From assembly GCF_000632225.1 (NCBI RefSeq), contig NZ_JFYV01000056.1, positions 62,001-126,000 of the forward strand: a DNA stretch of 64,000 bases, read 5' to 3'. Position 1 is the stretch's first letter; the number at the start of each line of letters is the position of its first letter. This document shows, piece after piece, positions 41,663-51,006 of this stretch. The position numbers were made by a program, and so were the translations under genes. This DNA comes from Sphingomonas sp. RIT328. Lineage in GTDB: Bacteria; Pseudomonadota; Alphaproteobacteria; Sphingomonadales; Sphingomonadaceae. The notes beneath the pieces are model-generated. The model saw only the letters and a list, made by a program, of their open reading frames with translations. It did not search any database and was not told the DNA's origin.

Positions 41663-42748
41663 TCAGAAGTGGGCGGGCGACGGCACGGGCTCGGGCGTCG
41701 GCGGCACCGGTTGCGCCTCCTCCTGCTGCGCGCGGATCAGCCGTGCCAACACCTGGCGCGAGCGGACGCCGCCGGCATCGATCGAGAAGCCGCGCAGCTT
41801 CATCCCCGGATTGCGCTCGATCGAGCGCTGCTGCGCCTCGAGCACCTCGACATCCTCGGCGAAGACGCGGCCCTGCTGCGCCTTGAACCGTTCGGTGAAG
41901 CCCTGATCGCGAATGTCGAAATTGCGCGCCATGCCCCAGAAATAATGCGTGGTCGTCTCGCTCTCGGGAGTCAGCGCGTCGATCACCATGCCGCGCACGC
42001 CCTGGTCGTGATCCTCGATCGTCGCCCCCGCCCCGACCGGCGCGACGCCGACGTCGATCAGGATCGACGAGGGCGCGATGAAGCGGCAGATCTGCCAGCG
42101 GTCGACCGGGCCGTCCTGCTTGAGCGCGTCGCGCCAGAAGGGCGGCGCATTGACCCCGGGCATCCAGCGGGTGACGAACACCTCTTCCCCGCGCACCTCG
42201 GTCTCGATCGCCGCCTCCATCAGCTCGGGCTGGCCGATCGATCCCTGATGCGTGTAGGTCTCGTGCGTCAGGTCCATCAGATTGTCGATCACCAGCCGGT
42301 AATCGCAGGCGATCGGATAATAGCCGCCGTCGAACGTCCAGTCGGGGTGCGAACAGGGCCAGAAGTCGGGCACCAGCGTGTCGTCGGCGCGCGCCGGATC
42401 GCCGATCCACACCCAGATCAGGCGATGCCGCTCGACCACCGGATAGCGGCGCACGCACAGCGCCTGATTGGGGCGTTCGCCCTTGATCGGCATTTCGAGC
42501 ACCGCGCCGTCGGGATCGAACAGCATGCCGTGATAGCGGCAGCGCAGATTGTCGCCTTCCTTGAGGCCCATCGACAGCGGCAGCATGCGGTGCGGGCAGG
42601 CATCGTGCAGCGCGGCGATCGACCGGTCGAATTTGCGGTACAGCACCACCGGCTCGCCGCAGATCGTCCGCGCCATCGGCTGACGGTCGACCTCATGATC
42701 CCAGGCGGCGACATACCAGCGGTCTTGCAGAAACATCACGCTCTCCAT
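41663..42748 (-). CDS. vanA: Vanillate O-demethylase oxygenase subunit VanA
   Basis: VanA is the Rieske non-heme iron oxygenase that converts vanillate to protocatechuate and formaldehyde. The 361-residue protein has the Rieske ligands Cys51/His53 and Cys70/His73 in ACPHRMLPL and LRCRYHGMLF, and the mononuclear iron motif NLMDLTHETYTHQG. The ATG at 42748 follows GAGGAG; the frame is open to 42805 but that would read through the operator. It needs a ferredoxin-type reductase (VanB), which is not encoded nearby. It is the last gene of the fer/van block. Confidence 0.92.
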   Translation of the reverse strand: MESVMFLQDRWYVAAWDHEVDRQPMARTICGEPVVLYRKFDRSIAALHDACPHRMLPLSMGLKEGDNLRCRYHGMLFDPDGAVLEMPIKGERPNQALCVRRYPVVERHRLIWVWIGDPARADDTLVPDFWPCSHPDWTFDGGYYPIACDYRLVIDNLMDLTHETYTHQGSIGQPELMEAAIETEVRGEEVFVTRWMPGVNAPPFWRDALKQDGPVDRWQICRFIAPSSILIDVGVAPVGAGATIEDHDQGVRGMVIDALTPESETTTHYFWGMARNFDIRDQGFTERFKAQQGRVFAEDVEVLEAQQRSIERNPGMKLRGFSIDAGGVRSRQVLARLIRAQQEEAQPVPPTPEPVPSPAHF

Positions 42749-42789
42749 TGTCCGCTCCTCTGGCGGAAGCCCGGCGATCGTCTGCCGAT

Positions 42790-42809
42790 ATAGTTGCGAT
42801 GTCAACTAT
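42790..42809 (-). promoter_or_regulatory. MarR-type operator over the vanA promoter
   Basis: ATAGTTG and CAACTAT form a perfect 7+7 inverted repeat with a six-base spacer. On the minus strand the repeat contains TTGACA (42805-42800), a good -35 box for vanA. The repeat also overlaps the stop codon of the marR gene. This is the expected size for a MarR dimer site. Confidence 0.65.
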
Positions 42810-43251
42810 CCCGATCGAGACGATCGACGTTGGCGTATAATTTGCCGAGCAGCGCGATCAGCTGGTCGCGCTCCGCGGCATCGAGCCCGGCGAGCAGCGC
42901 CCGCTCGCGGTCGAGTGCGATGCGGATGATGGCGTCGTGCATCGCCTCCCCCGCCGGGGTCAGCGACAGCGCGCGGCTGCGGGCGTCGGCGCGGTCGGGC
43001 ACGGCCTGGACGAGGCCGAGCGCCTGCAGGCGGCCCGTGGCCCGGCTGGCGGCGGCCTTGTCGATGCCGCTCGCCTCGCAGATCGCGCCGGCGCTGGCGG
43101 TGCCGCGCACCTTGAGATTGGCGAGCAGTCGCCATTCGTTCACGCCGATGCCGAAGCGCGCGAGATAGATGCGTGAGGCACCGCGCGACAGCTTGTTGCC
43201 GATCGACGACAGGAAGAAGGGGACGTAACGGTCGAGGTCGAGCTGGGGCAT
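42802..43251 (-). CDS. MarR-family regulator upstream of vanA
   Basis: This 149-residue winged-helix regulator has FFLSSIGNKLSRGASRIYLARFGIGVNEWRLLANLKV in outline, the recognition helix AGAICEASGIDKAAASRATGRLQ and the wing DRADARSRALSLTPAGE. The open frame runs to 43620, but the ATG at 43251 begins the conserved domain. The operator at 42790-42809 overlaps its stop codon and the vanA promoter, so control of vanA is likely, with a vanillate-type effector as the inference. It is distinct from the FerC-like regulator at 49175. Confidence 0.88.
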   Translation of the reverse strand: MPQLDLDRYVPFFLSSIGNKLSRGASRIYLARFGIGVNEWRLLANLKVRGTASAGAICEASGIDKAAASRATGRLQALGLVQAVPDRADARSRALSLTPAGEAMHDAIIRIALDRERALLAGLDAAERDQLIALLGKLYANVDRLDRDS

Positions 43252-43291
43252 CGCACCGGCATGACGGCTCCTCCCCGCGCCGACAAGCGCG

Positions 43292-44614
43292 CTACGCCGC
43301 GCGCCGCCGCGGCAGCGCGAGCAAGGCCAGTGCGGCGATCGCCGATCCCCCCGCCATACAGTCGGCGACCAGCGCGAGATCGCCGCCCGCGGCGAACAGC
43401 AATCCGGCGACGATCGGCCCGAGCGCGGCCCCGGCGCGTCCGACGCCGATGACGAAGCCGGTGCCGCTGCCGCGCGCGGCGACCGGGAAGGAGTCCGCGA
43501 CCAGCGCATAGAGGCCGACCACCGCCGCATTGGTGAAGACGCCGACCAGCGCCGCCGCCTGTTTGAGCGTGCCGAGATCGCCCGCCGCCCGGCCGAAGAC
43601 GATGACGCTCGCGACCGCACCGACCAGCGCCGCCAGCACCAGCGGCCGCACCGGCCAGCGCTTCGACAGCAGGCCGAGCAGCACCGCGCCCGTCAGCCCG
43701 CCGACATTCGCCCAGACCAGCACGCCGCCCGCCACCGCCGCCGGATGCCCCAGATCGACGACGATTTTCGGGATCCACTTGAGCGTGAAGTAGAAGGTCA
43801 TGATGTGCGCGAGATAGGCGAGCGTCAGCAGCAGCGTCGTGCCCGCCAGCCCCGGCCCGAACAGCGCCCGCCAGCCGCCGCGCGCCTGGGCCGCCGCCGG
43901 GTCGGGGAGCGTCGCCAGCACCGGCTCGCCGCGTTGCGCGAGCAGCGCATTGACCCGCGCCAACGCGTCGCGCGGCTGCCGCTCGACCAGATAGCCGATC
44001 GTTTCGGGCAGCAGCCACCACGCCAGCGGCAGGAAGGCGGCGCTGACGATCGCGCCGAAGACGAAGACGTCGCGCCAGCCGCCGCCCGCCAGCAGTGCCG
44101 AGGCGATCGTCCCGCCGACGATCGCCCCGAGCGGATAGCCCGCCGCCATGATCGTCACCCCGAGCGAACGGCTGCGCGCATTCGCCTGTTCGGCGACCAT
44201 CGCATTGGTGGTGGCGAGCATCCCGCCGATGCCGAGGCCGGTGACGAGCCGGACCAGCGACAGCGTGACGATACCGCCGACCAGCGGCGCCAGCGCCATC
44301 CCCGCCGCCATGATCGCGAGGCAGGCGAGGATCACCGGCCGCCTTCCGATCCGGTCGGCGACGCGGCCGAGCAGCACCGATCCCGCCGCCATGCCGAACA
44401 GCTCCATCGACAGCACGACGCCGAGCGCGGCGCGATCGACCTGCCATTCGGCGGCGATGCCCGGCGCGGCGAAGCTGATCGCCAGCACGTCGAACCCGTC
44501 GAGCGCGTTGAGCAGCACGCACAGGGCGATCGCGACCATCTGTCGCCAGTGCATCGCCCCCGTCTCGATCCTCTGGCGGGGATCGACCCCGCCGCCGCCC
44601 ATCGCCGTCACCAC
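43292..44614 (-). CDS. MFS aromatic acid transporter (AAHS family, PcaK/VanK-like)
   Basis: The 440-residue transporter has twelve predicted membrane helices. The AAHS signature NALDGFDVLAISFAAPGIAAEW is in helix 1, the MFS loop motif GRVADRIGRRPVIL lies between helices 2 and 3, and the second-half loop is LSKRWPVRPLVL. The family takes up 4-hydroxybenzoate, protocatechuate or vanillate by proton symport. The GTG at 44614 is chosen because AGGAG lies five bases upstream; an ATG at 44602 is possible. It sits 12 bp after ferA and 40 bp before the marR gene. Confidence 0.9.
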   Translation of the reverse strand: MVTAMGGGGVDPRQRIETGAMHWRQMVAIALCVLLNALDGFDVLAISFAAPGIAAEWQVDRAALGVVLSMELFGMAAGSVLLGRVADRIGRRPVILACLAIMAAGMALAPLVGGIVTLSLVRLVTGLGIGGMLATTNAMVAEQANARSRSLGVTIMAAGYPLGAIVGGTIASALLAGGGWRDVFVFGAIVSAAFLPLAWWLLPETIGYLVERQPRDALARVNALLAQRGEPVLATLPDPAAAQARGGWRALFGPGLAGTTLLLTLAYLAHIMTFYFTLKWIPKIVVDLGHPAAVAGGVLVWANVGGLTGAVLLGLLSKRWPVRPLVLAALVGAVASVIVFGRAAGDLGTLKQAAALVGVFTNAAVVGLYALVADSFPVAARGSGTGFVIGVGRAGAALGPIVAGLLFAAGGDLALVADCMAGGSAIAALALLALPRRRAA

Positions 44615-44625
44615 GCTGTCTCCTG

Positions 44626-46764
44626 TTAGCTGGGCTCCACCGCCATCAAGGCGTCGAGCGCCACGACACTGAGGCCGGCGCCGGCCGGGTGGAGGATCAC
44701 CGGATTGAGATCGACTTCCCGGATGCGCGGATGCGCCACCATCACGTCGGCGAGCCTTAGCACCAGATCGGCGAGCGCCGCGACGTCGAGCGCCGGCGCG
44801 CCGCGCCAGCCGTCGAGCAGCGCGGCGGCCTGCAGCCGGCGCAGTCCGGCGACGACCTGCGCGTGCGTCATCGTCGGCGCGAACAGCTGCACGTCCTTGA
44901 GCACCTCCGTCTGCACGCCGCCGAAGCCGGCGAGGATGACGGGCCCCCAATCGGGATCGTTGCGCGCACCGACGATCATCTCGGTGCCGCGCGCGCCCAT
45001 CGCCTCGACCAGAATACCGTCGAGCGTCACGCCGGGCAGGTGGCGCGCGACATCGGCGATCATCCGGTCCCAGCCGGCGGCGACCGCCGCGCCATCGGTG
45101 AGATGGAGGATGACGCCACCGGCATCGCTCTTGTGGCTGAGCGCCGCCGATTGCGCCTTGAGCACGACGGGATAGCCGAGCGCCTCCGCCGCGGCGCAGG
45201 CGGCATCGCGGCTCGTCGCCAGGCGCGAGGCCGGAAAGGTGAAGCCGCAGGGGGCGAGCAGCGCCTTGGCGGCATGTTCGGGGATGACGCCGCCCGCCTC
45301 GGGCAGCGCGAGCGGCGGCGCCGCCGCGGGCACGCGCGCCGCCGGGGCGGTGGCATCGACCAGCCGGGCGATCGCCCGCAGCGCGCGCTCGCTCGACGGG
45401 AAGCACGGCACGCCGCGTGCGCGCAAGGCGGTGACGGCCTCCTCCCCGATCGGCGCGCCCTCGTCGAGCCCGGCATAGATCACCGGCTTGTCGGCACCGT
45501 CGCCGAGCGCGGCAAGGATCGGCGGCAGCTTGATCGCCATCGTCACCGGATCGGTCTGGATCAGCCCGATCAGGATCGTATCGACGCGATCGTCGGCGAA
45601 CAGCGCGGCGAGCGTGCGGGTATAGAGATCGGGATCGACCAGCCCCTGCGCGGTCAGGTCGAGCGGATTGCTCACTCCGACGAACTCGGGCAGCGCCGCG
45701 CGCAACGCCGGCGCCGTATCGTCGCCGAGCGCGGCGAGCGGCAGATCGAGCGCTTCGGCAAGGTCAAGCATCAGCGCCTTGAACGCCCCCGATTCACCCA
45801 GCACCGCGGTGCCGCCCGCCGGCAGGCGCGGACAGCGCAGCGCGATCTCGGCGACGTCGCTCAATTCCTCCAGCGTCTCGGCGAGCACGACGCCCGCCTG
45901 GCGGACGAGCAGCCGCATCACCGCATGATCGCCCGCCATCGCGCCGGTATGCGTCGCCGCGCTCTCGCGCGCGGCGCTCGACGTGCCGGGATGGAGCAGC
46001 ACGATCGTCTTGCCCGCCGCCCGCGCGGCACGCGCGGCAGCGAGGAAGCGCGCCGGCTGGCGGAATTGCTCGACGATCATCGCGATCACGCGCGTGCCGG
46101 GTTCGTCGACCAGATAGTCGACATAATCCTCCACCCCGCTCGCCGCCTCGTTGCCGGTCGATACCGAGAAGGTCAGGCCGAGCGTGCGTGCGGCGAAGAC
46201 GGTGCCGAGCACCGCCGCCATCGCGCCCGATTGCGAGACGACGCCGATCCCCGCCTGTCCCGGCGCGGGCGGGGTCGCCACCGTCTCGACGAAGGTCAGC
46301 GGCACGCCGTCGGGATGATTGACCATGCCGAGGCAGTTCGGCCCCTCGACCACCATCCCCGCTTCACGGGCGATGCGGCCGATCTCCGCCTGTTCGGCGA
46401 GCCCCGCCGCGCCGCCCTCGGCAAATCCGGCGGAGAAGATCACCGCCGCGCCGACGCCGCGCGCCGCCAGTTCGCGCACCGCATCGAGCACGCCGGCGCG
46501 CGGGATCGCCAGCACCGCGACGTCGACGCCTTCGGGCAGCGCCGCGATCGACGGCAGGCAGCGCCGTCCGCCGATTTCCTCCCGGCGCGGGTTGATGAGG
46601 TGGATCGCGCCGTCGAAGCGATGGCGATCGAGGTTGGCGAGCACCGCCGCGCCGAGGGCCCCCGGCTTGTCCGACGCACCGACGATCGCCACCGACCGCG
46701 GGCGCAGCAGCCGGGCGATCGACGGCGACGGAGTAAGGGACGGTGCCGGGGCATCGATCGACAT
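44626..46764 (-). CDS. ferA: Feruloyl-CoA synthetase FerA (NDP-forming acyl-CoA synthetase)
   Basis: The 712-residue enzyme has a CoA-binding domain (LLRPRSVAIVGASDKPGALG), ligase-CoA domains with GPNCLGMVNHPDG, SQSGAMAAVLG and the phospho-His motif THTGAMAGDH, and a C-terminal ATP-grasp part (PVVLKAQSAALSHKSDAGGV). It belongs to the ADP-forming acetyl-CoA synthetase superfamily, as does FerA of Sphingobium SYK-6, and not to the AMP-forming Fcs family. It would activate ferulate and related hydroxycinnamates. The start follows GAGGAG; it is 11 bp after ferB. The substrate follows from the neighbours. Confidence 0.9.
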   Translation of the reverse strand: MSIDAPAPSLTPSPSIARLLRPRSVAIVGASDKPGALGAAVLANLDRHRFDGAIHLINPRREEIGGRRCLPSIAALPEGVDVAVLAIPRAGVLDAVRELAARGVGAAVIFSAGFAEGGAAGLAEQAEIGRIAREAGMVVEGPNCLGMVNHPDGVPLTFVETVATPPAPGQAGIGVVSQSGAMAAVLGTVFAARTLGLTFSVSTGNEAASGVEDYVDYLVDEPGTRVIAMIVEQFRQPARFLAAARAARAAGKTIVLLHPGTSSAARESAATHTGAMAGDHAVMRLLVRQAGVVLAETLEELSDVAEIALRCPRLPAGGTAVLGESGAFKALMLDLAEALDLPLAALGDDTAPALRAALPEFVGVSNPLDLTAQGLVDPDLYTRTLAALFADDRVDTILIGLIQTDPVTMAIKLPPILAALGDGADKPVIYAGLDEGAPIGEEAVTALRARGVPCFPSSERALRAIARLVDATAPAARVPAAAPPLALPEAGGVIPEHAAKALLAPCGFTFPASRLATSRDAACAAAEALGYPVVLKAQSAALSHKSDAGGVILHLTDGAAVAAGWDRMIADVARHLPGVTLDGILVEAMGARGTEMIVGARNDPDWGPVILAGFGGVQTEVLKDVQLFAPTMTHAQVVAGLRRLQAAALLDGWRGAPALDVAALADLVLRLADVMVAHPRIREVDLNPVILHPAGAGLSVVALDALMAVEPS

Positions 46765-46775
46765 CGTCTCGCTCC

Positions 46776-47615
46776 TCAGCCGCGCGTCTTGGTCTTATCA
46801 TAGGCGCCCAGGCCCGGCTTGTAGCTCTTGTCGTCGATAAATTGCCGGATGCCCTCCTTTCGCCCCTCGTTGTCGTAGCTGTTCGCCGCCTCCTGCGCGC
46901 GGATCAGATAATCCTCCGCCTCGTCATAGGTCATCACGCCGACGCGGCGCACCGCGTCCTTGGTCGCCTTGAGCGCGACCGGGTTCTTCTTGGCGAGCAC
47001 CTGCGCCACCGCGGTGACGCGCGCCTTGAGATCGGCGAGCGGCAGCGATTCGTTGACCAGCCCCCATTCCGCCGCGGTGCGCCCGTCGATCGTCTCGCCC
47101 ATCATCGCGTGATACATGGCGCGGCGGAACGACAGCAGCTCGACCGCGACCTTGGTCGCGCCGCCGCCGGGCAGGATGCCCCAGTTGATCTCGCTGAGCC
47201 CGAACTGCGCCTCGTCGGCGGCGAAGGCGAGGTCGCAGGCGAACAGCGGGCCGTAGCCGCCGCCGAAGCACCAGCCGTTGACCATCGCGATCGTCGGCTT
47301 CTGATACCAGCGGAGCCGCCGCCACCAGCCGTAGCTCTCGCGCTGCGCCCCGCGCGTGCCGGCGAGGCCGAGCGCCTCGGTGTCACGGAAATATTCCTGA
47401 AGGTCCATGCCCGCCGACCAGGCGGTGCCCTCGCCGGTCAGCACCAGCACCGCGACGTCGTCGCGGAATTCGAGCGCGTCGAGTACCCGCATCATCTGGC
47501 GGTTGAGCTTGGGACTCATGCTGTTGCGTTTCTCGGGCCGGTTGAAGCGGACCCAGGCGATGCCGTCCTCGACGGTGAAGGCGACGGTTTCCTCTTCGGT
47601 ACGTTCGATGGTCAT
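46776..47615 (-). CDS. ferB: Feruloyl-CoA hydratase/lyase FerB (HCHL)
   Basis: This 279-residue crotonase-family enzyme hydrates feruloyl-CoA and cleaves it to vanillin and acetyl-CoA. Features are the oxyanion-hole segments AWSAGMDLQEYFR and NGWCFGGGYGPLFACDLA, and the HCHL-type catalytic region LSEINWGILPGGGATK with the conserved Glu. The C-terminal SYDNEGRKEGIRQFIDDKSYKPGLG is typical of hydroxycinnamoyl-CoA hydratase/lyases. It follows vdh by 65 bp and precedes ferA by 11 bp. Confidence 0.94.
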   Translation of the reverse strand: MTIERTEEETVAFTVEDGIAWVRFNRPEKRNSMSPKLNRQMMRVLDALEFRDDVAVLVLTGEGTAWSAGMDLQEYFRDTEALGLAGTRGAQRESYGWWRRLRWYQKPTIAMVNGWCFGGGYGPLFACDLAFAADEAQFGLSEINWGILPGGGATKVAVELLSFRRAMYHAMMGETIDGRTAAEWGLVNESLPLADLKARVTAVAQVLAKKNPVALKATKDAVRRVGVMTYDEAEDYLIRAQEAANSYDNEGRKEGIRQFIDDKSYKPGLGAYDKTKTRG

Positions 47616-47669
47616 GACACAGGTCTCCAGGCGCCGCGACGCGCGACGCGACGGTGGTTAGGAATACGA

Positions 47670-47681
47670 TAATTGTAGGAT
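47670..47681 (-). promoter_or_regulatory. ATCCTACAAT element between vdh and ferB
   Basis: On the minus strand ATCCTACAAT lies directly after the vdh stop and about 57 bp before the ferB start. It equals the flgE variant of the flagellar element and may be an internal promoter for ferB-ferA. Confidence 0.35.
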
Positions 47682-49102
47682 CAGATCGGGAAGTGGCCGG
47701 GCTGCGTCTCGATCGTCACCCAGCGCAATTCGGTGAAGGAGTCGATGCCGGCGCGGCCGCCGAACCGCCCGTAGCCCGAACCCTTGGTGCCGCCGAACGG
47801 CATCTGCGCCTCGTCGTGCACGGTCGGGCCATTGACGTGGCAGATGCCCGATTTGATCGCGCGGGCGACGCGCAGGCCGCGCGCGGTGTCGCGGGTGAAC
47901 ACCGCCGCGGACAGGCCATATTCGCTGTCGTTGGCGAGCCGGATCGCCTCCGCCTCGTCGGCGGCGCGGATGATGCCGACCACCGGGCCGAAGCTTTCGT
48001 CGCGGAACAGCCGCATCGCCGGCGTGACGTGATCGATGACATGCGCCGGCATCAGCACACCGTCCGCCTCGCCGCCGACCAACTGCCGTGCGCCGCCCGC
48101 CAGCGCGTCGTCGATCAGCGCGCGGACGCCGTCGACCGTCCTGCGATCGACCACCGCGCCCAGCGGCGCCTGTCCCGCACGCGGATCGCCGACCGGCATC
48201 GTCTTGACCTTGGCGGCAAACTTCTCGGCGAAGGCATCGGCGACGGCTTCGACGACGATGATCCGCTCGGTCGACATGCAGATCTGGCCCTGGTTCATGA
48301 AGGCGCCGAACGCCGCCGCCTTGACCGCCTCGTCGAGGTCGGCATCCTCGAGCACCAGCAGCGGCGCCTTGCCGCCGAGTTCGAGCAGCACCGGCTTGAG
48401 CTGTTCGGCGCAGCGTTTGGCGATGATCCGACCGACATGCGTCGATCCGGTGAAATTGCCCCGCCGCACCGCGGGGTGATCGATCATCGCGCCGACCACC
48501 TCGCCCGCATCCGCCGGCGCGTTGCTGACGATCTGAACCACATTGTCGGGCAGCGCCTCGGCGAAGGCCTCGACGATCAGCTGATGCGTGCGCGGGCATT
48601 GTTCCGATGCCTTGAGAACCGCGGTATTGCCGCAGGCGAGCGGCACCGCCAGCGCGCGCACGCCGAGGATGATCGGCGCGTTCCACGGCGCGATGCCGAG
48701 CACCACGCCGGCGGGCTCGCGCAGCGCCATGGCGATGCAGCCGGGCTTGTCGGACGGGATGACCTCACCGCCGATCTGCGTGGTCAGCGCCGCCGCCTCG
48801 CGGATCATGCCGGCGGCGAGCATCAGGTTGAACCGCGCCCAGCCTTCGGTCGCGCCGATCTCCCCCATCATCGCCGCGACGAAATCGTCGGCGCGCGCCT
48901 CGAGCGCCGCCGCGGCGCGGGTCAGCGCGGCGCGACGCGCGGTCGGGCCGGTCTGGCTCCAGCTGTCGAAGGCGGCGGCGGCGGCGTCGCAGGCGGCGAC
49001 GGCATCGGCGGGGGATTGCGCGGGCGCGGTGGTCGCGACCGCGCCGGTCACCGGATTGTGGCGCGTGAAGGTGGGCCGTTCCAAAGTCGCTGCCGTCGAC
49101 AT
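47681..49102 (-). CDS. vdh: Vanillin dehydrogenase (LigV/Vdh type)
   Basis: This 473-residue aldehyde dehydrogenase oxidises vanillin to vanillate with NAD(P)+. It has the cofactor-binding IAPWNAPIILGVRALAVPLACGN, the Rossmann motif FTGSTHVGRIIAK, the catalytic Glu in LLELGGKAPLLV, and the catalytic Cys in NQGQICMSTERI. Its place between a FerC-like regulator and ferB/ferA fixes the likely substrate as vanillin and related benzaldehydes. The ATG at 49102 follows GAGCGG. Confidence 0.9.
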   Translation of the reverse strand: MSTAATLERPTFTRHNPVTGAVATTAPAQSPADAVAACDAAAAAFDSWSQTGPTARRAALTRAAAALEARADDFVAAMMGEIGATEGWARFNLMLAAGMIREAAALTTQIGGEVIPSDKPGCIAMALREPAGVVLGIAPWNAPIILGVRALAVPLACGNTAVLKASEQCPRTHQLIVEAFAEALPDNVVQIVSNAPADAGEVVGAMIDHPAVRRGNFTGSTHVGRIIAKRCAEQLKPVLLELGGKAPLLVLEDADLDEAVKAAAFGAFMNQGQICMSTERIIVVEAVADAFAEKFAAKVKTMPVGDPRAGQAPLGAVVDRRTVDGVRALIDDALAGGARQLVGGEADGVLMPAHVIDHVTPAMRLFRDESFGPVVGIIRAADEAEAIRLANDSEYGLSAAVFTRDTARGLRVARAIKSGICHVNGPTVHDEAQMPFGGTKGSGYGRFGGRAGIDSFTELRWVTIETQPGHFPI

Positions 49103-49123
49103 GTCCGCTCCTGAGTCTTATTT

Positions 49124-49138
49124 GTTATGGAGCATACC
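49124..49138 (-). promoter_or_regulatory. Imperfect inverted repeat upstream of vdh
   Basis: GTTATG-gag-CATACC (five of six pairs) lies 22 bp upstream of the vdh start, in the only gap after the FerC-like gene. On the minus strand it contains TATGCT, a weak -10. It is a candidate operator for the FerC-like MarR protein. Confidence 0.35.
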
Positions 49139-49174
49139 TAAACCGATGGCCGGGGCAAGCGGGATTTTACGCGA

Positions 49175-49645
49175 TCATCCGCCGGCCCGCTCGATCCGCG
49201 TCAGCAGCGCGATCAGCGTCTGCCGTTCGTCCGCGGTAAGGTCGCGCAACAGCAGGTCTTCATGCTCGCGGATCCGTTCGAGCGCGGTCTCGATATGCGC
49301 CGCGCCGGCCTGGGTCAGCTGGAGTTCGAAGGCGCGGCGGTCGTCGCGCGCGACCCGCCGCTCGATCAGCCCCCGATCGACCAGATCGTTGACCAGGCTG
49401 ACCATATTGGGCCGCTGGATGCCGAGCACCTTGCCCGCCGCGCCCTGGTTGATGCCGGGATTGTCGCGGATCGTCGACAGGATGCCGAACAGCACCTGCC
49501 GCATGCCGAGATCGCCGAGCGCATCGGCGAAATCGGCGGCGAACAGCGACGAGGTGCGGCGGAGATGATAGCCGACCAGCGTATCGAGGACGTTCAGCCT
49601 GACCGCTGCCGCATCGGTCGCCTGATCGGTTGTGCCTGTTTCCAT
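49175..49645 (-). CDS. ferC: FerC-like MarR-family regulator of ferulate genes
   Basis: This 156-residue winged-helix regulator has YHLRRTSSLFAADFADALGDLGMRQVLFGILSTI in outline, the recognition region NQGAAGKVLGIQRPNMVSLVNDL and the wing VARDDRRAFELQLTQAG. Position directly upstream of vdh-ferB-ferA matches FerC, the feruloyl-CoA-responsive repressor of SYK-6. The ATG at 49645 is used; the open frame extends to 49765 without protein-like character. The orthology is inferred from context. Confidence 0.82.
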   Translation of the reverse strand: METGTTDQATDAAAVRLNVLDTLVGYHLRRTSSLFAADFADALGDLGMRQVLFGILSTIRDNPGINQGAAGKVLGIQRPNMVSLVNDLVDRGLIERRVARDDRRAFELQLTQAGAAHIETALERIREHEDLLLRDLTADERQTLIALLTRIERAGG

Positions 49646-49720
49646 TGGCGAAGGTGATAGGATCAAGCCCGGCGCCTGACAACGGCGCGGGCGGGCAGCC
49701 ACCCGTCGCCGGTACGAGGC

Positions 49721-49749
49721 GCATCCCGTCACCGACTCGGGCGGGATGC
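49721..49749 (-). terminator. Hairpin between pcaF and ferC
   Basis: GCATCCCG and CGGGATGC form an eight-base stem with a 13-base loop in the 158-bp gap downstream of pcaF. It may separate the pob/pca operon from the fer/van operon. No T-run. Confidence 0.4.
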
Positions 49750-49803
49750 GATGCCGGATCGCCACGGCGACGGGCCGCCCGACCGGTCACGCGCCCGGGC
49801 CGG

Positions 49804-51002
<1,199 letters not shown>

Positions 51003-51006
<4 letters not shown>

